From: Coptis chinensis
Taxonomy: Eukaryota; Streptophyta; Magnoliopsida; Ranunculales; Ranunculaceae
Length of the DNA: 64,000 nt
Assembly: GCA_015680905.1 (NCBI GenBank)
Contig: CM027378.1
Coordinates: 81,125,501 to 81,189,500 of the forward strand
Direction of reading: 5' to 3'
A model generated the notes under the pieces. It had not been told where the DNA came from, ran no database searches, and was given only the letters and a program-made list of their open reading frames with translations. The position numbers were made by a program, and so were the translations under genes. Of this stretch, positions 12,129 to 23,284 are shown piece after piece. The number at the start of each line of letters is the position of its first letter. Position 1 is the first letter of the stretch.

Positions 12129-12434
12129 ATGTCAACTGCGTCGGTGAATTCAGCAAGTTCTTGTTTCTGTGGGGTTAAGATAAAAATAAGAACGTCAAAT
12201 ACACTGAAAAATCTAGGAAGAAAATTCATAGGGTGTAGATACTATCCGAAAAGGTGTGAATTCTTCACTTGGGAGGATGAGCTGGACAAAGAAAATATCA
12301 AAGCACTTGAGACGGAAAGGGAAAGACAGGAGAGCCAAGTTTCTGAGGTGAAGAAGGCGAATGAAATGAAGAAAATGGTCATTGTTATTCTTGTTTGTTT
12401 CATATTATTTTATTTATTTCCTTTGTCTAAGTGA
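12129..12434 (+). CDS. GRF-type zinc finger protein with C-terminal membrane segment (MULE accessory gene)
   Basis: An intact 101-residue frame. I chose the ATG giving MSTASVNSASSCFCG because the coding signature begins there; an upstream in-frame ATG at 12090 would add 13 residues. Residues about 11-45 form a GRF zinc finger: CFCG, then NLGRKFIGC, then CEFFTWEDE, with the expected Cys/Cys/Cys spacing and the N-x-GR-x-F core. Next comes a charged, coiled-coil-like helix (ETERERQESQVSEVKKANEM), then a strongly hydrophobic tail (VIVILVCFILFYLF) that looks like a tail anchor. GRF fingers bind nucleic acid. Small GRF proteins of this layout recur within or beside plant MULEs (family knowledge). 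A role as element-encoded accessory factor is inferred from its place between the TIRs. Confidence 0.75.
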   Translation: MSTASVNSASSCFCGVKIKIRTSNTLKNLGRKFIGCRYYPKRCEFFTWEDELDKENIKALETERERQESQVSEVKKANEMKKMVIVILVCFILFYLFPLSK

Positions 12435-13706
12435 TTGTAATGGAGTTTTAGTATAAATGTGGTAATGGAGTCATAAGCAAGGCCAATTCAAGCTGGAAAT
12501 AATACTAAGGAACCTAAGACCAAGGCAGCTAGTAAACCAACATGGAACAACCAACATCAACTGAATGTAAGTCCAAGGCTTTTGTTTTGGGTTACATTTT
12601 TTCTTTTAGGTTACATTTTTGGGTTTTTTGTTCGGTTACATTTGAATATGGATTCGGATATGATGTGATAAGAGAACTGCAACAATTAATGTAGGTGTAA
12701 GAAATATGATATTGTTGACTTAAAACTTAGAAGGATGTCGGGGAAAAAATTGAAGAAAAACAGATCTACCCAAACACTCTTAAAAATCTACCTTCTAAAT
12801 ATCACAACCCACAAAATGACACACACAATTGAATGATAATGATAGTAATGGGATGGTTTGTTTGGATGTTTGAGACTGAACCACTTTTTAGTTCGGTGGC
12901 TGCTTGCATACCACAGAGGGATCAAGTCTCTAAAAGTCTACAGAGTATAGAGTTTCAAATGTAGTTATGTCGCTGAAAAGCTATTCAACATTTAACCACC
13001 TAAAACCCTAGAGAATCTCTGGCTCTGGATCCGTATCCCTAGTTTTCAGGTACATTGAATATAGTCATAACCTCCAGATTCTGTGGGATCCAGTTAGGCC
13101 TTGTTTTCAACTGATTACAGGCTTACATTGAGGCTTAGCCCACATGCCATGTTGTGCCCTGGCTACGAACCTGGGCTAAGCCTGCAGATATGAAGGGTCC
13201 AGTCTGGGTGCCATGTCCAGAGAACATGCCCAGCTGGTCCATAGAGACGTTGTGCTACTGAGCATTCTGTTCCCTAGCTACGAACCAGGGCTAAGTCTGC
13301 AAATATAAAAGATCCAGTCTGGGTATTCAGAGAACATGCCCAGCTAGTCCATAGAGACGTTGTGCTGCTGAGCACTCCATCGAGAGGGATGTCTCATTGC
13401 ACACATCCAACGAGGTCACAGATGAGGAGGATCAGATAATGCCATGTGGACCATTTATGAGGGTCCACACAAAAGAAGACGTACTTAGAATTATTTTGGA
13501 TAGATTGTATTGATATTTGTTGCATTGTAAGTTGTGCTTAATGAATGTGTTAGTTGAATAGTAGTATGTATTAATTTCTTTAGTTCCATTTCTTTACTTG
13601 TACTAATGCCAATGCTCATCTCCTACATAAGAACATCTTGCTCTCTACTCACACCACTCTCTACTCTCACCACTATTTGAAATGAGTTTATCACTCTTTT
13701 TTTGAA
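12435..13706 (+). other. MULE spacer with a 115-bp tandem duplication
   Basis: Mostly non-coding. Around 12480-12570 a short lysine-rich frame (KEPKTKAASKPTWNNQHQ) ends at a GTAAGT and could be a first exon of the gene at 13707. At about 13146-13380 a unit with CTACGAACC(T/A)GGGCTAAG, GTCCAGTCTGGGT and AGAGAACATGCCCAGCT occurs twice with a 115-base period. Confidence 0.5.
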
Positions 13707-14158
13707 ATGGTGAAAGGAGCTTTGAAGACTGTTCAGATGGACACATCCAAGTTAAGTGAGTCCTATGATAAACAATGTGAAATGATGAAGACAACACAGG
13801 GAAGGAAAGTGTTCCTGGAGATAATGTACCAAGATGGAGACGTACATATTGGAGTCTGTCATAAATGTGAGAAGTTGTGCTACATTGAAGTGCTTGGGGA
13901 AGAAGGAAAAGCAGAAAAATGTCTTCCTATACTGTGTTGTGAAAGAGAAAGATGTTGTTCCAGATGATGATGATGAGCCACCACCAGGATTCCAGAAGTC
14001 TACTGTGTCATAGAGGAGATCAGCTAGGCTTCAAGCAAGCACCTCAAGCACACCAGCCCCAGCAGCAAAAGCAGGGCCATCTAAAAAGCAAATGAAAGAA
14101 ACTGTGTTAGCACTGGCAGCTGCAGGTGTGTGCATGAAAACTCTGCATAAAAAGTGAT
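13707..14158 (+). pseudogene. Second MULE accessory ORF, frameshifted, function unknown
   Basis: The first frame (13707-13967) reads QGRKVFLEIMYQDGDVHIGV followed by a CHKCEKLC cysteine pair. Near 13920 the sensible reading moves one frame to DDDDEPPPGFQKS, meets one stop (TAG at 14011), then continues as RRSARLQASTSSTPAP and ends LALAAAGVCMKTLHKK before TGA at 14158. The steady change from a structured N-terminus to an acidic, then basic Ala/Ser/Pro-rich tail suggests one protein broken by a one-base shift and one nonsense change. I do not recognise the family. Strand and position match the GRF gene, so it was probably co-expressed as a MULE-encoded protein. Confidence 0.5.
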
Positions 14159-14998
14159 GGTGTCTAAGAAGTTTGGAATTCCAAGAAATGATGGTGTCTA
14201 ATATTGTTGTTGTCTAGTCTAGTTTTTTTTAAGAGTCTTTTGTTTGTGTTTGGTCCTTTATGTTTTCTTATTGTGATTGTGGATGTTTATGTATTTTATG
14301 TATTGGGAATTATGTATTGTACCAGTTTGGAACTACCAGTTTTTTTCCTTAGTTTTTTGTCAGAATATCAATTATGTACTGCAATGTCATAATTATATAT
14401 TGTGGTAATTATATATTGTGGATGTTTATGTGTTGCTTCATTGTTATGGATTCCTCATATCACCTGCATAGAGTAATTGTGTTATGGGAGTGGTGCTTAT
14501 CTTAATCTTAATACCATTTTTGGGAAGGGAGATGATTCTATGAAGATGGCTTTTTAGTCTATTTGGCATGACTAACAGGGTATTGTGTAAGAGGTGAAGA
14601 GTTATGTGAAATAGGCTGGCAAAATAGCCCAAAGAGCTATGTGAAATGACTAACAGGGTATTGGTTCCATCTTTCTTCTGACAAGAGCAAAATATAGACA
14701 AAGTATAGACAAATTCCAATATTTTATCTGACAGGAACAATATTCCATTATCTGACAAGAGCAAAATATAGACAAAATATGTACGAAATATTCTTATCTG
14801 ACAAAATAGGAACAAAATATAGACAAGGCTATAGACAAAATATTATTTGACAATTCAAAAGGAAATCCAAAAGGAAATATTATCTAACAATTCAAAATAT
14901 AGACTAAGTACCCTGCTGGAAATCCAAAAGGAACATACATATATTATCCTTAATTTAAAAAATAGAGCACAAAGTATCCAAATACATTGTCTTCATTT
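14159..14998. other. Convergent spacer between MULE accessory genes and transposase
   Basis: T-rich 3' flank of the plus-strand ORF up to about 14440, then AT-rich sequence with four to five imperfect copies of GACAAGAGCAAAATATAGACAA between 14680 and 14910. No real gene; open frames here are low-complexity. Confidence 0.5.
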
Positions 14999-17208
14999 TC
15001 AAGCAGGTTTTGTCATTGTTCTAGAGCTTGTTCTAGTTTTCAACCCAACTATTTTAGTCCTACTCTTCTTAACCCGTGGTTCATTTATAGTTGTTTCACA
15101 TAGAGGATTGACAATTGGAGCTAGTGGTGCAGAACTTGAGATAGACAATGCTGGTGCAGAACTTGAGATAGACAAAGATGGTGTTGAACTCAGTTATGTG
15201 GAAGATGTTTTTCCCTTTGGTTTGTACTTGTTTCACTTTTCTAACATGACAGGCTCTTTCTGGCCTGGCATATATGGAATAGCATAACAAAGAATTCATA
15301 CTAAGACAACAAAACAAAAATTTAAAATAATAACCTAATAAACACATAAGATAAGACTAATATACATACCCTTATAAATGAGGAACCAGTGAAAGGAGAT
15401 GTGTAGTACCCATATCCTTCTGGAATCACCTCTCTCCCACCACCTCTTCTAGATGGTGGTGCATTGTCAGCTGGGTGTGCATTGTTAGTTGGTGGTGGAC
15501 TTGCAGGTCTCTTACCTTTTCTTGATCTTTTAGAAAGCAGTGCAGTGGCAGCTGGTGGTGGTGGTGGTGGTGGTGCATTGTTTGCTGGTGACGAACTTGT
15601 AGGTCTCTTACCTTTTCTTGATCTTTTAGGAGGTGGTGCAGTGGCAGCTGCTGGTGGTGGTGGTGGTGCATTGTCTGGTGGTGATGCATTGTCTGCTGGT
15701 TATGCATTGTCTGGTGGTGGTGGACTTGCATTGTCAGCTGGGGGTGTATTGTCAGTTGGTGGTGGAGCATTGTCAGGTTCTGTTGGTGTTGTGTTGCTAG
15801 GCTCTTCAGCTAGTGCTTTTAATTTTCTTCCTCTTGGAATTCCTTTTCTGCTTTGTTGGTTACCTTGTCTTTGATGGCTTTGCATAGTATCTTCTTTTTT
15901 TCCTTCACAACAAAGTAAAACAACCATAATATAAATAGGATATAGACAGCCAAAGAAATTAATTATGTATGATATTCCTAAATAAATATAACTACCTATT
16001 AGATTAGGAATTAATAATGAATTAGATTACTCACATTTGGATTGGGTGCAACAGGTTCAGCAGTACAATTCCTTTTGTTATTACCAAGTACTTGACATCT
16101 CCTACACCTTATTTGAGTCCCCTTTCTACTGACCCTATGACTAGTCTTCTTTTTCTCCTCATGCATCTCCATCCTTCTATTCTTTTTGGGTCTCCCTGGC
16201 ATCCTCCTAGCCTTAGGAGGTACAATTGTTGAATAAGAAGTTGTAGGCCACAACCTCTCTCCATTTATAGGCTGTAGGAAATGTCCATATGCTTTCTTGT
16301 ATTCCTCTGTCTGAAAGTAACTTGAAACAAAAGTATCAGGATTCTCTTTTGAAAGAAACATAGCTGATATGGCATGGGCACATGGAATGCCACTAAGTTC
16401 CCACATTCTACAGGTGCAACTCCTCTTCTCTATATGAACAACATAACCATCACTATTACTCTTCTCATTTCAAACTGTCCATCACCAACAAAAAGGGGTT
16501 GCCAGAGCCTTGCTTCAATTCATCTTTGTTTTCCTCCAACTTCTTCTTAGCATAAGGAGTTATGGTGTTAACCCAAGTTGTGAACAACTCCCTTTTCTTC
16601 TGCATTCTAACCATGTTGTTCACCATTATTTCTTCTAACATTCCAATAATTGACTTATGCCTTGCTTCAACAATGGTGGAGTTAAAAGTCTTACACATAT
16701 TGTTCTCCACAGCATCACACCTACTCCAAAAACTAAAAAAACCCCTACACCACCACATAGGATTTTGTTTGTTCTTTAGATGGCCAGCAGCCTCAGGATA
16801 CAATATTTCTACCTCTTTCATGAGTGTTTCAAACTCTTTAGGTGTAGAACTCTTGTTAGCTCTCCAGAACAAGGATTTCAGGTGGGTGCCTATACAATAT
16901 ATAATTTAGTGAAATGAAGAAATAATGTCATTTTCAATTATAAACTAACGGAACAAAAAATTAAACTATACCTATATATTTTTTTCTAAAATTTGCATAA
17001 ATGTGTCTTGCACACATTCTATGCTCAGCATGAGGCAAAAGGTCTTCCACTGCAATAATAAGTTCTTTCTACTGATCTTAAATAATTGTCAAGCCAAGCC
17101 CATCAGTAATGTTAAGGTCACTCAGTAGAAACCCAAGGAACTACTTCTAACTATCCTTGCTTTCAGATTCTATAACTGCCCAAGCAATTGGAAACATTTG
17201 ATTATTCC
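14999..17208 (-). pseudogene. MURA-like MULE transposase, C-terminal part
   Basis: DDE transposase that cuts at the element TIRs. Starting at the gypsy junction (17208) the minus strand reads NQMFPIAWAVIESESKD, then LLPHAEHRMCARHIYANF (core of the MULE transposase domain), an intron at about 16970-16890, then FWRANKSSTPKEFETL to NPFLLVMDSLK (16872-16465). After a stop-ridden stretch comes the SWIM zinc finger (C-x-C missing its first half, then WELSGIPCAHAISAM, 16406 on), a basic tail and a CRRCQVLGNNKRNC knuckle. The C-terminus is Pro/Asn/Ala-rich, with two repeats of KRSRKGKRP (15870-15430), ending TRTSSRTMTKPA at 14999 after an intron. Several stops and shifts make it non-functional. Confidence 0.8.
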
Positions 17209-17683
17209 TGTTTCGGCAGTAAACTGCTTCAACACAACGAGAGCAATGGTAAAGAACACACTAAGAAACAGAGGAATTTGATGTTGGGGGAGATGAAATT
17301 GAACCAAATAATGGCTGCCTACGTACCCAAGATCTATTCTCTAGGGATCAAGTTTCAACGTCGTTCCTTATGAAAAATAGTTTGGTATTTATAGAGGTAG
17401 AGTAGAGAGTCCTTGTAGCTCAAGTAATCTTGTTGCTTGAGTAATTGTGATAGAATATAACTGTCAACTGATAATTATCTTTTTGATAAGAAATGAATCT
17501 GGACATAAATCAATGTATATTAGTGGCAAGTCATGTGGCTAAGGTTCAGCCTTAGACGCATGAGTTAATGGGCCTGTACATTGATCCATGATATTGCGAA
17601 TTGGGTTTTAGCCCTGTTGATTAAATGAATAAAATAGAGACCCCTACTAATGGACATTTGCCACGTAGGTGGGGGTCGAAACA
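17209..17683 (-). repeat. 3' LTR of the MULE-nested gypsy element
   Basis: Begins TGTTTCGGCAGT and ends GGTCGAAACA. Closely matches 24297-24762. Preceded by the target duplication ATTCC and followed by the polypurine tract. Confidence 0.9.
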
Positions 17684-17697
17684 CCGCCCCCTCTATG
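17684..17697 (-). other. Polypurine tract
   Basis: Minus strand ATAGAGGGGGCGG directly abuts the 3' LTR, the position expected for plus-strand priming. Confidence 0.7.
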
Positions 17698-19421
17698 TCA
17701 TGCGAACAAAGTTCACATGGCAAAGAAAAGAAGAAAAATCAAGAAAAACTTGGAATAAGAAAAGAGTAAGCGGAATGTATAACAAAGTGTCGTGTGAACG
17801 TAAACGATAGGAAAATGGACATTCGAAAAAAATTCGTGAATTATCGGAAACGAAATAATGTCAAATAAATGTAGACGGGACGCAATGACGTAGTTAAAGA
17901 AAAGATGGCCGAAAATGTACAGAAAAAATAAAAAATGCACATAAATAAAATTGCAAAAGAAATTGATTGGCTTAAAATCAGACCAACGCGTCACGTGATA
18001 ACGCGAAATCTGAATTCGACGAAATGTGCCAACGGAATAGCGATATTTGGATTATACCGTTGAAAATTAAACGTAGGGGCAGTATAGTAATAATAATAAT
18101 AAAAGGAAGTTAAACAGTAATTGGACTCAAAGTGTTCGGATGAGATAAGAATTGAGAGTAGAGATGAAATCAGAGTTGGAGAAGAATTCCACCAAAGACC
18201 TTTGAAAACCCGCATAATCCTATATAAGTCTTTGGGGCGCATATCCCACTCCATAAAAACACTTTACACAGACGTAAGCAAGAGAAGTTTAGATGAAGAA
18301 AAGTTACGGGTTTTGAAGAAAAGGTTAGTATGGTGTTTGTTTAGTTAGGATAACTAAAAAATCAAAATGTTAGAATATAGTGACATCAATGTCAAGCTCA
18401 AACCCGGCATTACCATATTCGGGCCGTGATGTATCACTTTGTACTGTACTCTAACTTTATCCATAAGGTCCTGATTACTTTCTTAATTGATGAAGATAAA
18501 ATTTTAATGGATGGATGTTTGGTCGTCCTTGAATTCTTTGAATGCCCGGAAAGATGAGTGTCGCCAAGAATAAAATTTGGTCCCATTGGGAAGGGCAGTC
18601 ACGTGTGAATTATTATCATATAAGATTATGAGATTTTGGTACTGTTAATTACACCAGATCTTGTGAACCCGATTTTTGAGCTAGCTGACCCGGTTTTTGA
18701 CCCATCTGACCCGTTTTTCTTGTTTTTTCAGGTAGTAACTACCATACTATACGGGCGAAAAATACTCGAGAAGAAAACTCAATGACGATCGCAGACTTGG
18801 TGAGGTGGAAAGAAGGTGACAGATACAGCGACTACCTGGAACCGCATCGATGGTCGCTTAAGGAAAAAAAAATAAAAAATAAATAAAAAAAAATAAAAAA
18901 TAAAAAAATACTAGGACTCGAGAAATTTGAAATGGAGGAAGTGTACGAATTTGAAACGAAAATCGAAGAAGATGAAGTAGTAACGGCTTACTCACAATTA
19001 AGTTCTTGGGGAGTACAATTTAATCAAAGAAATTGAGCAATTATTGAGTTACTTTGAGCTGCCGAAGAAGGAGGAGAAAAGTTCGAGAATATGACAAAGC
19101 GGTGGCAAAAATTCGACAAAGATGAAACGGTATGTCGAAGATTTTATTTTTTTCCATTAGCTTCAAATTTTGGTTAAGTCCGAAAGACTAACGAAAAAAT
19201 TTGTATTTCGCGTCCTTGAGGTTGAAACGCGGCGAATTACGAAAGTAAAAGATATTGACGAAAAGTTTGAACGGAAAGATCACAATGCCGTAGAAAAATA
19301 ATAATAAAGAAGTTGAATAAAGTTTTCGCTTAGAAAGTTAACGTAATCGCTTAATTTTTGCCGCCGCGGAGAAACAACAGTTAATGCGAGCCTCGAAAGT
19401 TTCACTCGAAAAGTTCGGCTT
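17698..19421. other. Long 3' untranslated region of the gypsy element
   Basis: No coding frame of a known family. CG-containing, A-rich sequence with an A/TAAAAAATAAAA stretch at 18866-18910. It lies between the residual RNase H and the 3' LTR, the region known to be hypervariable and repeat-prone in Tat-lineage elements. Confidence 0.5.
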
Positions 19422-20077
19422 AATGCCTTAGAAAAAATAATGAAGTCGCCAAAAAATTTCAGTCGGTAAATTTCTCAGAGAAAGATCGGAGAATGCCTTA
19501 GAAAAAATAATGATAATGACGAAAAATTTTCGCCGGAAATTTTTAAGAGAAAGATCGCACAATGCCATAGAAAAAATAATGAAAGTCGAAAATTTTAAAA
19601 TTTTCGGAAAATTTTTCGAGAGAGAAAAGATCGGCACAATGTCATAGAAAAAAATAATAATAATGACATTGACGAAAATTTTCGTTCGGAAAATTTTTCG
19701 TAGAAAGATCGGCACAGTGCCTTAGAAAAATTAATGAAGCTGACGAAAATTTTTGCTCGGAAAATTTTTCAGAGAAAGATCGACACAATGCCATAGAAAA
19801 AAATAATAATAATGACATTGACGAAAATTTTTGTTCGGAAAATTTTTCGTAAAAAGATCGGCACAATGCCTTAGAAAAAATAATGATGCTGACGAAAATT
19901 TTTGTTCAGAGAATTTTTCGTCGAAAGATCGGCACAATGCCTTAGAAAAAATAATGAAGTTAACGAAAATTTTCGCTCGGAAAATTTTTCATATAAAGAT
20001 CGGCACAATGCCTTAAAAAATAATGACTGCGGAAAATAGTTAACAGAAAGCACTAAGCGAAGCGAATGCAGATTTCG
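19422..20077. repeat. Tandem array A, about 70-78 bp unit, 9 copies
   Basis: Units start (AATGCCTTAGAAAAAATAAT or a variant) at 19422, 19492, 19561, 19638, 19716, 19787, 19865, 19936 and 20007. Each contains a GAAAATTTTCG/GGAAAATTTTTCG palindrome-like core and AAAGATCGGCAC. The minus-strand open frames here (CRSFYEKFSEQKF and the like) are by-products of the repeats. Confidence 0.9.
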
Positions 20078-20360
20078 AATAAGAAAATGAAGATTTAATC
20101 GAACAACCGTAAGACAATTGACAGAGACAATTGACAATTGATTAGGTAATTGTGTGAATGTAATACTATAGAGCTAAAACTTCTTTTGATGAAAAATTAA
20201 AATAAATATGGGTTTATTATTTAATATTGTTGTTGTGTCAGATAACATACCTGCGGAAAACTGACAATGTTGTAGATTTATGCAGTTGAAATGAAATAGA
20301 ACGAGACGCCCCCACATAGAGAAAAACGCCCCCAATGCATACTTAACTCGACAAAATTAG

Positions 20361-21190
20361 ACTAAGCGAGTGTAAAAACGTTAGAACTTCGATTGTCAAA
20401 ACGAAACGTGGTGACTTAGTCGGATATTGTCGTAGTGATAGTAACGGACTAAGCGAGCGTAAAAGCGTTCAAACTTAGACTGGTGAAGTTAAACGTAGTA
20501 ACTTCGTCAGATTTTGTTATAGCGATAGTAATGACTAAGCGAGCTTAAAAAGTGTTCAAACTTAAACTAACGAAGCTAAATGTGGTAACTTCGTCAGATT
20601 TTTTCGTAATGATAGTAATGAACTAAGCGATCGTAAAAAGCGTTCAAACTTAAACTGACAAAGTTAAATGCGATAACTTCGTCAGATTTTGTCGTAGCGA
20701 TATTAACGAACTAAGCGAGCGTAAAAACGTTCAAACTTAGACTAGCGAAGTTAAACGTAGTAACTTCGTCAGATTTTGTCGTAGCGATAGTAATGAGTAA
20801 GCGAGCGTAAAAAGTGTTCAAACTTAGACTGACAAAGCTAAATGTGGTAACTTCGTCAGATTTTGTCGTAGCGATAGTAATGGCTAAGCGAGCGTAAAAA
20901 GCGTTCAAATTTAGACTGACAAAGCTAAATGTGGTAACTTCGTCAGATTTTTTCGTAATGATAGTAATGAACTAAGCGAGTGTAAAAACGTTCAAACTTA
21001 GACTGACAAAGCTAAATGTGGTAACTTCGTCAGATTTTTTCGTAATGATAGTAATGAATTGCGAAATGTAAAAACGTTCAAACTTAGGACCGACAAAGCT
21101 AAATGTGGTAACTTCGCCGATTTTTTCGTAATGATAGTAATGAATTAAAGCGAGTGTAAAATGTTCAAACTTAGACCGAAAAAGATGACC
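20361..21190. repeat. Tandem array B, 87-bp unit, 10 copies
   Basis: Units start (ACTAAGCGAG or a variant) at 20361, 20448, 20534, 20622, 20710, 20796, 20883, 20971, 21058 and 21143, so the period is 85-88 bases. Shared core: CGTTCAAACTTAGACTGAC, then GGTAACTTCGTCAGATTTT and GTAATGATAGTAATG. Unrelated to array A. Confidence 0.92.
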
Positions 21191-21357
21191 GCAAAGTGAT
21201 GTGTCAAGCCCTTCGCTTCTAACGGGGGCGAGATAAAGCCAATGAATCTGCATGACGTAAGTCATGTCGGGGTCTTTGAGTGATAGAGATGCTAACAAAT
21301 TGTTGAGCAAGACTATGTATCAAACTAAAATAAGCCGCTATACGCTCATCTCTTGCT

Positions 21358-22118
21358 TCAAAAGACCCACCAAACTTGATTTGCAACAAGGCGAGAATCC
21401 GTGTATAACTGGAGCTTTCGCGCCCCCAGTGTCAAAGCTGTTCTCAAGGCACAAATGGCAGCCTCATACTCGGCTTCGTTATTTGAAGCGACGAAGCCAA
21501 GTCGCACATATTTCCTAATCTTTTCTCCGCCGGGTTTAACAAAAAATGCATCCAATTCCAGACCCAGATTTACTATGGGTGCCATCTGATTAAACAATCC
21601 ATAGGTCAATGGGATTAGGAATTGCATTTTCATGTTGGTCTTCGTCGCCCCCAGTTATTGGCGGAAAAATGTCTTCCATAGATTCTTCTTGGCGCAAGAC
21701 ATCGTTAATAGGAGAATCATCAATCGGAAAATCAGCTATCAAAAGACGCTAGAGCATGTCCTTTTTCAGTAGTACGACTTTCAAAGACAATGCTATATGC
21801 ACTAAGATAACTTTCCCATTCGGAAAGATGATCACCAGTATGCTTCGATTTAACGACTATATCATCGATATAAGCTTCCATTATTTTTCCCAGCAGATCG
21901 GAAAAAATTGTATTGACAAGCTTTTGGTAGGTTGCACCGGCATTTTTCAGACCAAAAGGCATAACAGTGTAGCAGAAAATGCCTTGGTCGGTCATGAAGG
22001 TGGTGAACTCTTGGTCATCCACATTCAAAGATATCTGGTAGTACCATGAAGAAGCATCCATGAAAGAGAGGCGTTGGAAGCCCGAAGTGGCGTTCACCAG
22101 TTCGGAAATTCGTGGCAA
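21358..22118 (-). pseudogene. Residual gypsy reverse transcriptase and RNase H
   Basis: Frame 22118-21732 covers the RT palm: SFMDASSWYYQISL, MPFGLKNAGATYQKLV, and the catalytic YIDDIVVKSK box. After about 100 bases frame 21633-21358 gives RNase H: VASNNEAEYEAAICAL and LYTDSRLVANQV. The RT thumb and connection are missing between them, and no protease or integrase is found elsewhere in the element. The ASNNEAEYEA and YIDDIVVKSK wording is typical of the Tat branch. Non-functional remnant. Confidence 0.88.
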
Positions 22119-22225
22119 TGGATACGGATGAATCGGACAAGCTTCGTTAAGGTTCGTTAAGGTTCAGATGAACTTTACGATGAGTGGGAAGTTACATCAA
22201 AGGAACTTCGTGGTAAGTGGGGTGA

Positions 22226-22440
22226 AATCCATTTTATCCAGAAGATTTAAACAGACAGACGCCCCCGGTCGAGCCTATGTGGAAGATGACACCTGCTATT
22301 ACCTCTTACAAGAGTTAGAGATTTTAAGCGGTACACACTTTCGGGCCCGACTGGAGATTGACTTTTTCTTTGTGTGTAACCAATCTATCTAGGTCGGTAG
22401 TTTGTCTGGGATTGTGGTCTTCCCTCTAGTTGCTTCTGTG
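22226..22440. repeat. Displaced copy of a gag-region segment
   Basis: About 150-200 bases resembling 23609-23780 in the same orientation. Shared blocks are GACGCCCCCGGTCG, CTCTTA..GAGTTAGAGAT, GCGGTAC.CAC and the AACCAATCTATCTAGG/AACTAGCCTGTCTAGG end. It probably arose with the expansion of array C. Confidence 0.65.
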
Positions 22441-23284
22441 ACACCTTCCATCCCTGCCTGGTCGGACCTGTCTGGGATGGCAGTTTTTCTCTAATCTGCG
22501 AGGTCGGCCTTCCCTGTCAGGTCGGTCCAGTCTATGATGAAGGTTTTCCTTATACTTTCTTCCGAGACGCCTTTTTTCCCTGTCTGGACGGACCTGTCTA
22601 GGATGGCGATTTTCCGCAAATCTGCGAGGTCGGCCTTCCCTGTCAGGTCGGTCCAGTCTGGGATGAAGGTTTTCCTTATACTTTCTTCCGTGACGCCTTT
22701 TTTCCCTGTCTGGACGGACCTGTCTAGGATGGCGATTTTCCTCAAATCTGCGAGGTGAGCCTTCCCTGTCAGGTCGGTCCAATCTGGGATGAAGTTTTTC
22801 CTTATACTTTCTTCCGTGGACGCTTTTTTCCTCATGCGGGCCGGACTGTCTAGGATGGCGATTCTCCGCCAAATCTGCGAGGTCGGCCTTCCCTGCCAGT
22901 CGGTCCATCTGGATGAAGGTTTTCCTTATACTTTCTTCCGCGATGCCGTCTTTCCCTCGTCCGGGTCGAACTGTCTCTAGGATGGCGATTTTCCTCAAAT
23001 CTGCGAGGTCGGCCTTCCCTGTCCGCCTGTCCATCACGGGATTAAGGTTTTCCTTATATTTTCTTCCGCGGACGCTTTTCGAGGCATTTGTATCGCCGTT
23101 TGCGGTAGCGGCAATGACGGTCGCCGCCTTCGAATCTAGTAACAAAAGTACGTAACTTTTCGTCACGTTGTTGCTTGATGTTTAGAAGTGAGTCGACATC
23201 CTTTGGCGTCTTGCAATTGTGGCAGAAACGATTAACAAACTGATTTTCTAGTTCATTGAATTGGTGAATTGATCTTGAAGGCAA
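22426..23284 (-). CDS. Gag fragment expanded into 42-residue repeats
   Basis: Frame 23284-23054 shows gag wording (FNELENQFVNRFCHNCK, DVDSLLNIKQQRDEKLRTFV). An overlapping 246-residue frame (23166-22426) then runs through five copies of a 126-base unit; because 126 is 42 codons, every copy stays in one frame. Each unit reads roughly ENRHPRQVRPDREKR, GRKYKENLHPRLD, RPDREGRPRRF, so it is very rich in Arg, Asp, Pro and Lys. Unit starts seen on the plus strand: 22502, 22628, 22754, 22881, 23007. The junction between normal gag and the repeats changes frame, so a continuous product is uncertain. A nucleic-acid-binding role for such a basic tract would be inference only. Confidence 0.55.

Noticed and set aside
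15096..15874. Glycine-, valine- or histidine-rich frames on both strands
   Set aside because: They are shadows of the Pro/Asn/Ala-rich tail of the MULE transposase; only the minus frame with KRSRKGKRP repeats continues the transposase.
19428..21310. Several minus-strand frames such as CRSFYEKFSEQKF and TTFSFVSLSLNVF
   Set aside because: They follow the period of tandem arrays A and B exactly and have no gene context.
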